In this document: in pieces, positions 8,279 through 16,293 of the stretch
How positions within the stretch are numbered: position 1 is the first letter of the stretch
Layout: every line of letters starts with the position of its first letter
Origin: Chromatiales bacterium
Lineage (GTDB): Bacteria > Pseudomonadota > Gammaproteobacteria > Chromatiales > Chromatiaceae
Assembly: GCA_028280505.1 (NCBI GenBank)
Contig: JANQLO010000048.1
Location: 62,001 to 126,000, forward strand
Length of the DNA stretch: 64,000 nt
Reading direction: 5' to 3'
Made by a program: the position numbers and the translations under genes
The notes under the pieces: generated by a model
Told to the model about the DNA's origin: nothing
What the model saw: only the letters and a program-made list of their open reading frames with translations
The model's database searches: none

Positions 8279-10345
8279 TCAACCATCTTGCGAATCAGGT
8301 GGAAGATATTCGAGTAGGACGCGCAATCGGGCCTCCAGTTCCCCCCGGCCGGAGAGACCGAAACGACGGCGGACGTGCGCCTCGGACCGACGCTGGATCT
8401 GCCAAGCAAAGACCGGCGCCAACCCCTTGCGCCGCGGTGTTTTCGAGGCCAACACAACCAGCGCCTTCCACACCAAGGCTTCGGCCGTTGCCGGTGAACG
8501 CGCACCGCTTGCAACCACACCCAATGCCCGACGCGCCGGGGTGTCCAGCGAGATATCACGGCAATCGCGGCCGCTCAGCAAATCTATCGCGAGCGAAGGG
8601 TCAAGATGGCGCAAACTGCCGCCGAGAGCCCACGGCAGCTGATCCATAAAACACGACCACCCCTGCCCGGCCAACTCATTACCGCGCGGACTCAAGCCAC
8701 GCAGCATGAACAAGGAATGTGCCGCACTCGCTGGATCGACCCGCAACCCAAGGCGCTGCGGGCGGAAACCCAATGCGGACCAGAAGGCCAGTAAAGACCG
8801 GTCGGCACCATACGCACAGCCGAGCAGGTCGGTTTCTTGGTCCTGTGCCGCATTCGCCAAGGCCTCGATGAGACGACGGGCGATACCGCGACGGCGGCAA
8901 TCCGCATGGACCGCGACACGCTGAATGCGCCATACGCGTTGGCGCAGCACGGCCTCGAGTCCCGCATGCACGGCCAGCGATTGCACCAGCATGTGACCGC
9001 GCGGGCGACGACGCCCCGCCAAGATCCGGTCGATCATCGGCTCATCCAGACCACCCTCGCGTACGGCGATGAGTACGCCAACCACCGTTTCGCCCTGGCG
9101 AGCGAGCCAAATCGACAACTGCGGATCGTCGAGCAATTGGCGCAGATCCGACGGTCGGGTTTGATAATGCGCGCTCACCAACAGACCAAACACCGCTCGC
9201 AGTAGCGGCTCATCCTCGGCCAGGCTCGCGCCGTCCACGGTATCGATACGCAATGCACCATCGGTTGGCGCGACATCATCATCGGCATCCAACAGCAGCG
9301 AACGATTGAGCAGTCCCTCCAAGGGATCAGCGGGCGACCAACGTACCGGACGATCGAGCTGCAAGGCACGCCATTGCGGCATCGTGCCCTGCAACAGCTC
9401 GGCAAAACGCAGCGCAAACCCGCGACCGCTACCCTCATAACCATGCACGGTCGATGCAAACACCAGCCGATTGTTCAATGCGAGTAGATCGGCGAGCACC
9501 GCCACCGGCAGCGCCGCCGCCTCGTCGATCAACAATAGCCCGAGGTCCTCATCGTTATCGAGGCATTCCTGCGGCAAACGGAAATGCAGGGAACCCTGAC
9601 CGATTCGGATATCCACAACGCCGTCGTCGAGCCCGGCCGTGCCGCGAGCATGCCGAAACAAGGTCTCCACCGCCTGTCGCTGCGGGGCGACCACCGTGAT
9701 CCGCGGATAGCCATCGAGCAACAGACGCGCAGCGGCGACGCCCAGCACAGTGGATTTACCGCGGCCCCGATCGGCAGTCAGCACCAAGGGCCTGCGGGCA
9801 TGTCCGCGTGCGACCCGGCGCACGGCGTCGATTGCCGTACATTGCGCCTCGGTCAAAACCAAGTCTTCCGATATCGATACCGCCAGTCTTGGCACAAAAC
9901 CATCTTGCGGATCCACGACCTGCACCGCAGGATCTGCCCGCCAGAGGTTCGACAAACGTTGAATGAAATGCCCGGGGATGTCTTCGAGCGTCTGTGGGTA
10001 AGCTGCAAAACGTGCCCGATCGGGATCGACAAAACGCTGCCAGTCATCCAACGACGGAATGAGCAGAACGCAATCGCCGCCGCCGCACAACGTACCGACC
10101 GCTGCGGCAAAAGCGTCCGGATGAAAGCCCTGATGGGCGTCGAATACCACGAGACGATAATCACGCCCGAGATGCTGCAATACCTTCGCGGCCGTCACCT
10201 GAACCACGGCGGACGGCGCCGAGGTGTTTGCGATCCACAGGGTCTGAGCAAGATCCGCGGGAGACAGGCCCGACAACAAACCATCGACCGCAAGCTCGCG
10301 ATCACCGGCCAGCAACACCAACCGCCGCACCGCTACTTCGACCAA
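8279..10345 (-). CDS. tmcA: tRNA(Met) cytidine acetyltransferase TmcA
   Basis: 688 residues. The N-terminal DUF1726-type domain is followed by a helicase-like ATPase with Walker A DRGRGKST (about 192-199) and Walker B LLLIDEAAALPV, then a GNAT acetyltransferase domain (AVHADCRRRGIARRLIEAL, about 475-495) and a C-terminal tRNA-binding tail. TmcA makes N4-acetylcytidine at the wobble position of elongator tRNA(Met) using acetyl-CoA and ATP. The first start in frame is a TTG at 10345 that overlaps the upstream gene by 13 bases; a GTG at 10330 is an alternative. It is the last gene of the ybbA-ybbP-unknown-tmcA run. Confidence 0.92.
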   Translation of the reverse strand: MVEVAVRRLVLLAGDRELAVDGLLSGLSPADLAQTLWIANTSAPSAVVQVTAAKVLQHLGRDYRLVVFDAHQGFHPDAFAAAVGTLCGGGDCVLLIPSLDDWQRFVDPDRARFAAYPQTLEDIPGHFIQRLSNLWRADPAVQVVDPQDGFVPRLAVSISEDLVLTEAQCTAIDAVRRVARGHARRPLVLTADRGRGKSTVLGVAAARLLLDGYPRITVVAPQRQAVETLFRHARGTAGLDDGVVDIRIGQGSLHFRLPQECLDNDEDLGLLLIDEAAALPVAVLADLLALNNRLVFASTVHGYEGSGRGFALRFAELLQGTMPQWRALQLDRPVRWSPADPLEGLLNRSLLLDADDDVAPTDGALRIDTVDGASLAEDEPLLRAVFGLLVSAHYQTRPSDLRQLLDDPQLSIWLARQGETVVGVLIAVREGGLDEPMIDRILAGRRRPRGHMLVQSLAVHAGLEAVLRQRVWRIQRVAVHADCRRRGIARRLIEALANAAQDQETDLLGCAYGADRSLLAFWSALGFRPQRLGLRVDPASAAHSLFMLRGLSPRGNELAGQGWSCFMDQLPWALGGSLRHLDPSLAIDLLSGRDCRDISLDTPARRALGVVASGARSPATAEALVWKALVVLASKTPRRKGLAPVFAWQIQRRSEAHVRRRFGLSGRGELEARLRVLLEYLPPDSQDG

Positions 10346-10845
10346 AGAAAAGGCTCCTCGTGATGCGCTTCGTCCTGTATCGTCGCCTGCACCCGTGCGA
10401 TCCGGACCAATCGCGCGTCAAGTGTCTTGGGGTACAGCCGGAACAATCGTGCCGATACACCAACACGTTGGGCTACGGCACACTCCAGGTCCGCCCGTTC
10501 CGTATCGTCGAAGTGCGACAGCTGCAACAATGCCGGAGCCGTCCAGTCGATAAACGCATCGGCCAAGCAACGTAGCGCTCGTACGGACCAGTGGGTCGTC
10601 AATAAAAAACGCGGAAACCATTCTTTAGGATAACGCTTCCCGTCACGGTCGATACCGGCACCGTTTGGTTCACGTTCGAACCATGCCGCCCGCGGCTTGC
10701 GTCCGGCGCACCGGACGATCCCGGCCTCGCGTTCGGTCAGACCGACAAACTCTCTGCGTGCGGCCTCGCCATGACCGACGCGAATCACCTGCAACACACC
10801 TTGAAAAGACGCCATGATGCGGCGGGCGAAACAATCGACGATCAC
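10333..10845 (-). CDS. Uncharacterised protein between ybbP and tmcA
   Basis: About 170 residues with no family I can name. A GTG at 10845 is chosen because GAGGAAG lies just upstream; the frame also opens with a TTG at 10857. It is soluble, Arg-rich and mixed alpha/beta in character. Notable segments are REFVGLTEREAGIVRC, the aromatic WFPRFLLTTHWSVRAL and a C-terminal WTAPALLQLSHFDDTERADLE broken into short hydrophobic patches. Its 3' end overlaps tmcA, and it begins 24 bases after ybbP ends, so it is probably translated within that operon. A role in tRNA or lipid metabolism cannot be inferred from sequence. Confidence 0.6.
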   Translation of the reverse strand: MIVDCFARRIMASFQGVLQVIRVGHGEAARREFVGLTEREAGIVRCAGRKPRAAWFEREPNGAGIDRDGKRYPKEWFPRFLLTTHWSVRALRCLADAFIDWTAPALLQLSHFDDTERADLECAVAQRVGVSARLFRLYPKTLDARLVRIARVQATIQDEAHHEEPFLWSK

Positions 10846-10869
10846 CGGCTTCCTCAAAAAAAGCTGTAC

Positions 10870-13347
10870 CTACCCTGAGTTAAGCACCCGCATCGGCGGC
10901 ACCGCAAGCAGGCGCCGGGTCGCCAACCAGCCGACCAGCGCCACCACCAGGGTGCCGGCGCCAATGCCCAGCCACCACAAGGCGGGGTTGATCCGCCCCG
11001 GCAGATCGAACAACTCGACCGCGATCAGATAACCGCTGATCGCCGCCAGCAAGGCACCGAGCAGACCTCCGATAAAACCAAGCAAGCCGAATTCGGCCAA
11101 TACCGCACCGAGCAAACGTTTGCGCGAGGCGCCGATGGTCCGCATCACCGCAACTTCGCGCGCCCGCTCGTCGCGACTGACCTGGGCCGCGGCAAAGGTG
11201 ACCAACGCGGCTGCAAGCAAGGTGAAGGCGAATACCATCTCGACGGCCAAGGCCCCCCGCTCCATGATCTCGCGCACCTGCGCCAAGATCGGCCGCAGGT
11301 CGAGCATCGACACCGCCGGGAAGGCATTGGCCAGATCAACCGTCAGCGCCTCCGACGAGCCTTCGATATACAGACTGGTGATATAGGCCACCGGGATCTC
11401 ACCGGCCAAGGCCGGCGTGCCGACGACAAAGAAATTCACATTGAACGAATCCCAGGCCACGGTGCGCAAATTGGTCACCGGCGCCATGACGCGCTGCCCC
11501 GCGACATCGAAGGTCAGGGTATCGCCGACGTCGATGCCCAGCGTTTCGGCCAGTTCGAACTCGACCGAAAACCCGGGCTGCTCGGCCTCCTCGGCATTCC
11601 ACCAACGCCCGGCCTTGATACGATTATCCGCCTGCATCTCGGCACCGAAGCTCAGGCTGTATTCACGCGCGGCCAACCGCCTGGCGCGCAGGCTTTCGTA
11701 AGATGTCGGTTCGATCGCACGGCCCGAAATCTCGACCAACCTCGCGCGGGTCATCGCATGCAAGCCCGAATTGGGTATCCGGCGTTCGGTCAACAACTTT
11801 TTCAACGCGGCCGCTTCATCCGGCTGAACGTTGATCAGAAAATGGTTCGGTGCATCCTCGGGCAGACTGGCCTGCCAGGTATCGATGATGTCGACCCTCA
11901 CCACAGCCAGTAGCAGCAACAAGGTGATACCCAGACCGAAGCCGGCCAGTTGCAACAAGGTCAATTGCGGATAGCGCGCCAAAGCCGCCAGACCAAGCGC
12001 GGCGGTCCCACCGGTTCGGCGCAGCGGCGACAGCAAGCCGAGCAACAAACGCCCGGCGAGCATGAAGAGCGCCAAAGCCGCCAGGGTCGCCATAGCCATG
12101 GCACCGGCCAGTCGATAATCCTGGACCTGCCAGATCAGCAGACCGACGAATACCGCAATACCAAGCAACCAGACCAACCAACCCGACAGGCCCGGCGCGT
12201 CCAATTCGCGCCGCAATACGCGCAGCGGCGGCACCCGGCCGATTCTGAGCAAGCTCGGGATGGCAAAACCGATCACCATCGCCAGGCCGAACAGCAAACC
12301 GATAAAAGCCGGACGCATGCCCGGCGCCGGCAAGGCACTACCGAACCATTCACCAACCAAGGCAACCAGGGCCTGCTGACCAAAGAGCCCAAACAGACTT
12401 CCGCCAACAACGGCAGCAATAACGACAACGAATAAGCGCACCAGATGCCAGCGCAATACCGCACCACCGCTCATACCCAGGGTACGCATGACCGCGGCAC
12501 CGTCGAGCGCACGATCGACATAGCGCCGCGTAGCCAGCAGGATGGCGATCCCGGCCAACAGACTGGCGCACAGGGCCGCCAAGCCGAGGAAGCGTTCCGC
12601 CCGCTCCAAGGCGGTACGTAATTCGGGCCGTGCGTTCTCGAGGTCGACCAGCGAGCTGCCTTGCAACAGTCTCGGTTTCAGCCAGGCACGCATAGCCTCG
12701 ATACGATCCGCATCGCCGGCCAAGAGCAATCGATAGCGCACGCGACTGGCCGGCCCGAGGAGTTCGCTGCGTTCGGCATCCTCGTAGCTGATCATCAAAC
12801 GCGGTGCCAACTGAAACAGATTACCGCCCCGGTCCGGCTCGTTGATCAAGATACCCGCGGCATTCAGCGTGATCTCGCCGAGTTGGATTTCGGTCTCGCC
12901 GAGGGTTGCACGAAGACGATCGCGCAGTCGGCCTTCGAGCCAGGCCTCGCCGTCCGCCGGTGCAGTCCCGACGTTGCCATTCGGCGTTTCGACCTCGAGG
13001 CGGCCGCGCAAGGGATAGGCCGAACCGACCGCTTTGACCTGCACCAGCAGCGGCTGTTCATCGACGATGATCACACTTGGGAAGCCGACCATTCGTGCCG
13101 TCTCGAGGCCCAACTCACCCGCCTGCTTCAACCAGGATTCGGGAATCGCACCACCCTGCTCCAACACCAGGTCGGCCGCCATCAATGCCGAACCCTGACG
13201 CTCCAATGCACGTTCGACCCGATCGGCGAAAAAACCGACCGAGGTCAATGCCGCAATCGCGACGATCAACGCGGCCAACAGCAGACGCAGACCGGGGTCA
13301 TGTAGCGACGTGCGCCAATACGCCATCGAGAATGCGGGCATCTTCAT
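10870..13347 (-). CDS. ybbP: ABC transporter permease, FtsX/MacB type (YbbP-like)
   Basis: 825 residues. One N-terminal membrane helix (about 16-40) is followed by a large periplasmic domain, a central bundle of membrane helices with the FtsX motif RRYVDRALDGAAVMRTLGMS (about 268-287, seen in part), a second periplasmic domain and a C-terminal bundle with REVAVMRTIGASRKRLL. This two-FtsX-domain layout matches YbbP/YvcS-type permeases that work mechanically across the envelope. Its start overlaps the ATP-binding subunit's stop (ATGA). The pairing with a divergent tesA suggests export or handling of lipid-like molecules, which is inference. Confidence 0.9.
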   Translation of the reverse strand: MKMPAFSMAYWRTSLHDPGLRLLLAALIVAIAALTSVGFFADRVERALERQGSALMAADLVLEQGGAIPESWLKQAGELGLETARMVGFPSVIIVDEQPLLVQVKAVGSAYPLRGRLEVETPNGNVGTAPADGEAWLEGRLRDRLRATLGETEIQLGEITLNAAGILINEPDRGGNLFQLAPRLMISYEDAERSELLGPASRVRYRLLLAGDADRIEAMRAWLKPRLLQGSSLVDLENARPELRTALERAERFLGLAALCASLLAGIAILLATRRYVDRALDGAAVMRTLGMSGGAVLRWHLVRLFVVVIAAVVGGSLFGLFGQQALVALVGEWFGSALPAPGMRPAFIGLLFGLAMVIGFAIPSLLRIGRVPPLRVLRRELDAPGLSGWLVWLLGIAVFVGLLIWQVQDYRLAGAMAMATLAALALFMLAGRLLLGLLSPLRRTGGTAALGLAALARYPQLTLLQLAGFGLGITLLLLLAVVRVDIIDTWQASLPEDAPNHFLINVQPDEAAALKKLLTERRIPNSGLHAMTRARLVEISGRAIEPTSYESLRARRLAAREYSLSFGAEMQADNRIKAGRWWNAEEAEQPGFSVEFELAETLGIDVGDTLTFDVAGQRVMAPVTNLRTVAWDSFNVNFFVVGTPALAGEIPVAYITSLYIEGSSEALTVDLANAFPAVSMLDLRPILAQVREIMERGALAVEMVFAFTLLAAALVTFAAAQVSRDERAREVAVMRTIGASRKRLLGAVLAEFGLLGFIGGLLGALLAAISGYLIAVELFDLPGRINPALWWLGIGAGTLVVALVGWLATRRLLAVPPMRVLNSG

Positions 13348-14027
13348 GCCGCGGCCAGCAGGCGACCGGCATTCAGCCGCAGCGTACGATCACAGCGTCG
13401 CGCCAACTGCTGATCGTGAGTCACCAGCAAGAGCGTGCTACCGACCCGGTCACGCAGGTTGAACAACAGGTCGATAATGCGTTCGCCACTGTCGGCGTCC
13501 AGATTGCCGGTCGGTTCATCAGCAAACAGGATCTCGGGATCACCGGCAAAGGCGCGCGCCAGGGCGACACGCTGTTGTTCGCCCCCGGACAACTGGCGTG
13601 GCAAATGCGACAAGCGTTCGCCCAAACCGACCTCGCGCAACAAGGTCTCGGCCTGAGGCCGGGCGCCATTCATTCGCCCGAGTTGCAATGGCAGCGCGAC
13701 GTTCTCCAGTGCGCTCATTCCGGGTAACAACTGAAACGATTGAAAAACGAAACCGACCCGACCGGCACGCAACCCCGCTCGGGCGTCTTCGTCAAGCCCG
13801 GCGAGATCCTGGCCGAGCAACGAAACCCTACCCTGTGTCGGCTGGTCCAAACCCGCGAGTAGACCAAGCAGGGTCGATTTGCCCGAACCCGACGGACCGA
13901 GGATGGCGACAGCCTCCCCGGCATTGACCTGCATGTCGATCGCCGCGAGTATTTCGAGGGCATGTCCGTCGGGCATCTTGACCGTTTTACCCAACTGAGT
14001 GGCTGTAATGCGTGCCGTTTGTTCCAT
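13344..14027 (-). CDS. ybbA: ABC transporter ATP-binding protein (YbbA-like)
   Basis: 227 residues from the ATG at 14027; the frame is open further upstream to 14081, but the conserved domain begins at this methionine. The Walker A motif is GPSGSGKST, the signature [15 protein letters not shown] and the Walker [13 protein letters not shown], which places it in the MacB/LolD subfamily that energises FtsX-type permeases. It pairs with the YbbP-like permease directly downstream. Its 5' end overlaps that of the divergent tesA by about 20 bases, so the promoters of both genes must lie within the opposite gene's 5' coding region. Confidence 0.9.
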   Translation of the reverse strand: MEQTARITATQLGKTVKMPDGHALEILAAIDMQVNAGEAVAILGPSGSGKSTLLGLLAGLDQPTQGRVSLLGQDLAGLDEDARAGLRAGRVGFVFQSFQLLPGMSALENVALPLQLGRMNGARPQAETLLREVGLGERLSHLPRQLSGGEQQRVALARAFAGDPEILFADEPTGNLDADSGERIIDLLFNLRDRVGSTLLLVTHDQQLARRCDRTLRLNAGRLLAAA

Positions 14028-14655
14028 TGTCCTACTGTCGCTGTTTTTACTGTTCGTCTCGTCCGCCACAGCCGCGCACAAGATCCTGGTGATCGGTGAC
14101 AGTCTCAGCGCCGCCTACGGTATCGAAAAACGGCTGGGCTGGGTTGCATTGCTGCAACAACGGCTGCGCGAACGAAACCCCAATGCCCGGGTGATCAATG
14201 CCAGCATCACCGGTGATACCACGCGCGGCGGCTTGGCGCGCCTACCGGCCGCACTCGAACGCGAACATCCGAATATCGTCATTATCGCCCTCGGGGGAAA
14301 TGACGGTCTGCGCGGATTCGCGCCACAACAGACCCGAACCAACCTTCGTCAAATGATCGAACAATCCCGCGCGATCGGCGCCGAGGTACTGCTGCTCGGG
14401 GTCAAACTGCCGATGAATTATGGCAGGGCCTTCGGTGAGAAGTTCCACCGCGTCTATCTGGAATTGGCCGACGAACAGCAGGTGCCGGTGGTACCGTTCT
14501 TCCTCGAAGGGGTTGCCGAGACACGTGAACTCATGCAAGCCGACGGCATTCATCCGGCGGTCGAGGCCCAACCGCGTATCCTGGAAAACGTCTGGGAAAG
14601 GCTGGCGCCGATGCTCGAAGTAGGTGCCGACAAGCCGGAAAGTCACCAAAACTAG
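14008..14655 (+). CDS. tesA: Periplasmic GDSL esterase / lysophospholipase TesA
   Basis: 215 residues from the ATG at 14008; a GTG at 13999 is an alternative. An N-terminal signal peptide ([17 protein letters not shown]) precedes the SGNH-hydrolase blocks: GDSLSAAYG with the nucleophilic serine near residue 32, GGNDGLRG, and DGIHP carrying the Asp-His of the triad. TesA is a multifunctional periplasmic thioesterase, lysophospholipase and arylesterase. Its divergent arrangement with ybbA/ybbP is the same as in E. coli. The following 273 bases (14656-14928) show no clear gene or terminator. Confidence 0.92.
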   Translation: MRAVCSIVLLSLFLLFVSSATAAHKILVIGDSLSAAYGIEKRLGWVALLQQRLRERNPNARVINASITGDTTRGGLARLPAALEREHPNIVIIALGGNDGLRGFAPQQTRTNLRQMIEQSRAIGAEVLLLGVKLPMNYGRAFGEKFHRVYLELADEQQVPVVPFFLEGVAETRELMQADGIHPAVEAQPRILENVWERLAPMLEVGADKPESHQN

Positions 14656-14928
14656 CGCCTGAAGCGACTGACCTGCCTCCAGCAAAAGCCCGGGCCAAAT
14701 AGCGCTTTGGGTTTCACGGCACAAACTCACCACCGCCGACTAAAGATTCGGGTGGGCGACATCATTCACCGGATCGAGGTGAAGATCACACATCGTAGCG
14801 TGGCTATTGCGAAACACTTCGACATAAAGAGGACGAATGCTGCGTTCAAGATCCGTGTTTACAAACATTTAAGGGTGCCCAAAACAAGAATGAACACGAC
14901 AGGCCGCTGAACCAGATCGGCATCCTGT

Positions 14929-15825
14929 CTACTCGTCGATCGTCAACGCTTTCTCGAGCGCATCGATAAACACGCGAACCTTGAGCGGAAGATGACTTCT
15001 GTGTGGATACACCACATAGATACGGCGATCACTCTTTGGCGAATAGTCGCTTAGTAAGGGCACAAGGCGACGGTTGTCGATTTCCTCCTTGACGAGAAAA
15101 TGTGCGAGCCGGGCAATACCCAGCCCCGCAAGCGCTGCCTGTTTGACGACCAGGCCGATACCGGCGAATACCGGGTCGATAACGACTGGTTTCGACGCCT
15201 GTTCAATCTGAAATGCCCATTCGTCATCGGTTCTGCCCCTGGCATGAATCGCAAGACATTTATGCTGACTCAAGTCGTCCGGCTCTTGTGGATGCCCGTT
15301 GGTCTTGAGATATGCAGGCGATGCGCAGACAACCCAGGGATCGGCAACCAATCGTTTTGCAACGAAAGAGGTCAGATCGGGCTTTTCGAAACGGATCGCC
15401 AGATCGACTTTCTCCCGCATGAGATCGATAGGGCCGTCACCCTGCAGAAGCATCACCTGGATATCCGGATACCGTCGGCGAAATGACTTGAGCAAGGGCA
15501 CAATGACATGAACCGCGAAGGCATCCGAACAGGCGATTCGCAAAATCCCGCGAGGGTCCAGCGATAGTTTCTTGACGTAAGATTCGGCCTCTTCGACCGC
15601 CAACAGTATCGCTTCGCTTCGGCGAAAAAGTTCTCGACCTGCCTCGGTCAAGGACACGCTTCGTGTCGTCCGGTGAAACAAGCGGGTATCCAAACGTTTT
15701 TCGAATCGGCCGATCGCCTTGCTGATCGCCGACGGCGTGAGCCCGATATGCTCACTGGCACCGATGAAGCTCCCCGCCTTGGCCACTTCTGCAAAAACGG
15801 CCAGGCCCGAAAGATTGTCGATCAT
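14929..15825 (-). CDS. LysR-family transcriptional regulator
   Basis: 298 residues. The N-terminal winged helix (LAVFAEVAKAGSFIGASEHIGLTPSAISKAIGRFEKRL split around the SAISKAI recognition helix) and the following RLFHRTTRSVSLTEAG are classic LysR. The periplasmic-binding-protein-like effector domain begins near residue 90 (GILRIACSDAFAVHVIVPLL). It most resembles the large group of CrgA-like LysR proteins. It is divergent from a small DUF2970 gene, with an AT-rich spacer holding a short dyad at 15840-15852 that could be its operator. The inducer is unknown. Confidence 0.92.
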   Translation of the reverse strand: MIDNLSGLAVFAEVAKAGSFIGASEHIGLTPSAISKAIGRFEKRLDTRLFHRTTRSVSLTEAGRELFRRSEAILLAVEEAESYVKKLSLDPRGILRIACSDAFAVHVIVPLLKSFRRRYPDIQVMLLQGDGPIDLMREKVDLAIRFEKPDLTSFVAKRLVADPWVVCASPAYLKTNGHPQEPDDLSQHKCLAIHARGRTDDEWAFQIEQASKPVVIDPVFAGIGLVVKQAALAGLGIARLAHFLVKEEIDNRRLVPLLSDYSPKSDRRIYVVYPHRSHLPLKVRVFIDALEKALTIDE

Positions 15826-15960
15826 GTTGTTCCAATTAGTGAAATTTTTTCATTTATTTTATTCATTATAGATAGTTTTTCTTTTCTAGCCTTCATGATT
15901 ACTTTGCGAGCAGACGTAGCGAAACGATGCGGTTGCTTTCGTACAGCGAACTGGAGGGCA
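15826..15960. promoter_or_regulatory. AT-rich divergent promoter region, LysR / DUF2970
   Basis: This spacer is strikingly AT-rich compared with the genome. It contains the dyad TGAAA-ttt-TTTCA at 15840-15852, 15 bases before the lysR start, with the T-rich symmetry expected of an autoregulatory LysR box. TTATAG (about 15865-15872) could be a -10 for the rightward DUF2970 gene. No experimentally based site can be assigned. Confidence 0.4.
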
Positions 15961-15965
15961 ATATC

Positions 15966-16190
15966 ATGCGAGATTCAAACCCAGCCGAACCCAAAGGATC
16001 CTTGACCTTTCTGGAAATGATCCAGAGCACGCTATGGGCGGCACTCGGGGTTCAGAAATCAAAAAACCACGAACGTGATTTCGAACGCGGTAGTTGGATT
16101 TACTTTGTTTTGATGGGCATCGGTTTCACGGGCGTATTCGTTTTATGCATGATCTTGCTCGTGAAGCTTGTTGTTGCGAACGCACCCTAG
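15966..16190 (+). CDS. DUF2970 small membrane protein
   Basis: 74 residues from the ATG at 15966, which has GGAGG 8 bases upstream. The frame is open from 15927 but lacks a ribosome site there. The cytoplasmic N-terminus contains MIQSTLWAALGVQKSKNHERDF, matching the DUF2970 core (SVxAAxxGVQxxxNRERDF), followed by a single membrane helix, FVLMGIGFTGVFVLCMILLVKLV in two parts. The family is common in beta- and gammaproteobacteria and has no known function. It ends at a bidirectional terminator shared with soxB. Confidence 0.82.
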   Translation: MRDSNPAEPKGSLTFLEMIQSTLWAALGVQKSKNHERDFERGSWIYFVLMGIGFTGVFVLCMILLVKLVVANAP

Positions 16191-16242
16191 AACCGGCTGA
16201 CACGATCCGAAGCGTTGTTGCCGTTAGCCTTTCATTGCGCAG

Positions 16243-16274
16243 AAAAAATCCCGCCACAAAGGCGGGATCTTTTC
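16243..16274. terminator. Bidirectional intrinsic terminator, DUF2970 / soxB
   Basis: Stem ATCCCGCC (16248-16255) with GGCGGGAT (16261-16268), loop ACAAA. It is preceded by six A residues and followed by CTTTT, so it can work for both convergent genes. Confidence 0.85.
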
Positions 16275-16293
16275 GACGGCCAACCAAACCGAC

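Noticed and set aside
9584..10363. 259-codon open frame opposite tmcA
   Set aside because: It lies wholly on the antisense of a well-conserved gene; its composition is that expected from high-GC codons read backwards, and there is no domain.
12661..13305. 214-codon frame opposite ybbP
   Set aside because: Shadow of the conserved permease gene.
14707..14910. 67-codon frame after tesA
   Set aside because: Arg/Lys/His-rich, without ribosome site, signal peptide or recognised motif; it may be chance in a 273-base gap.
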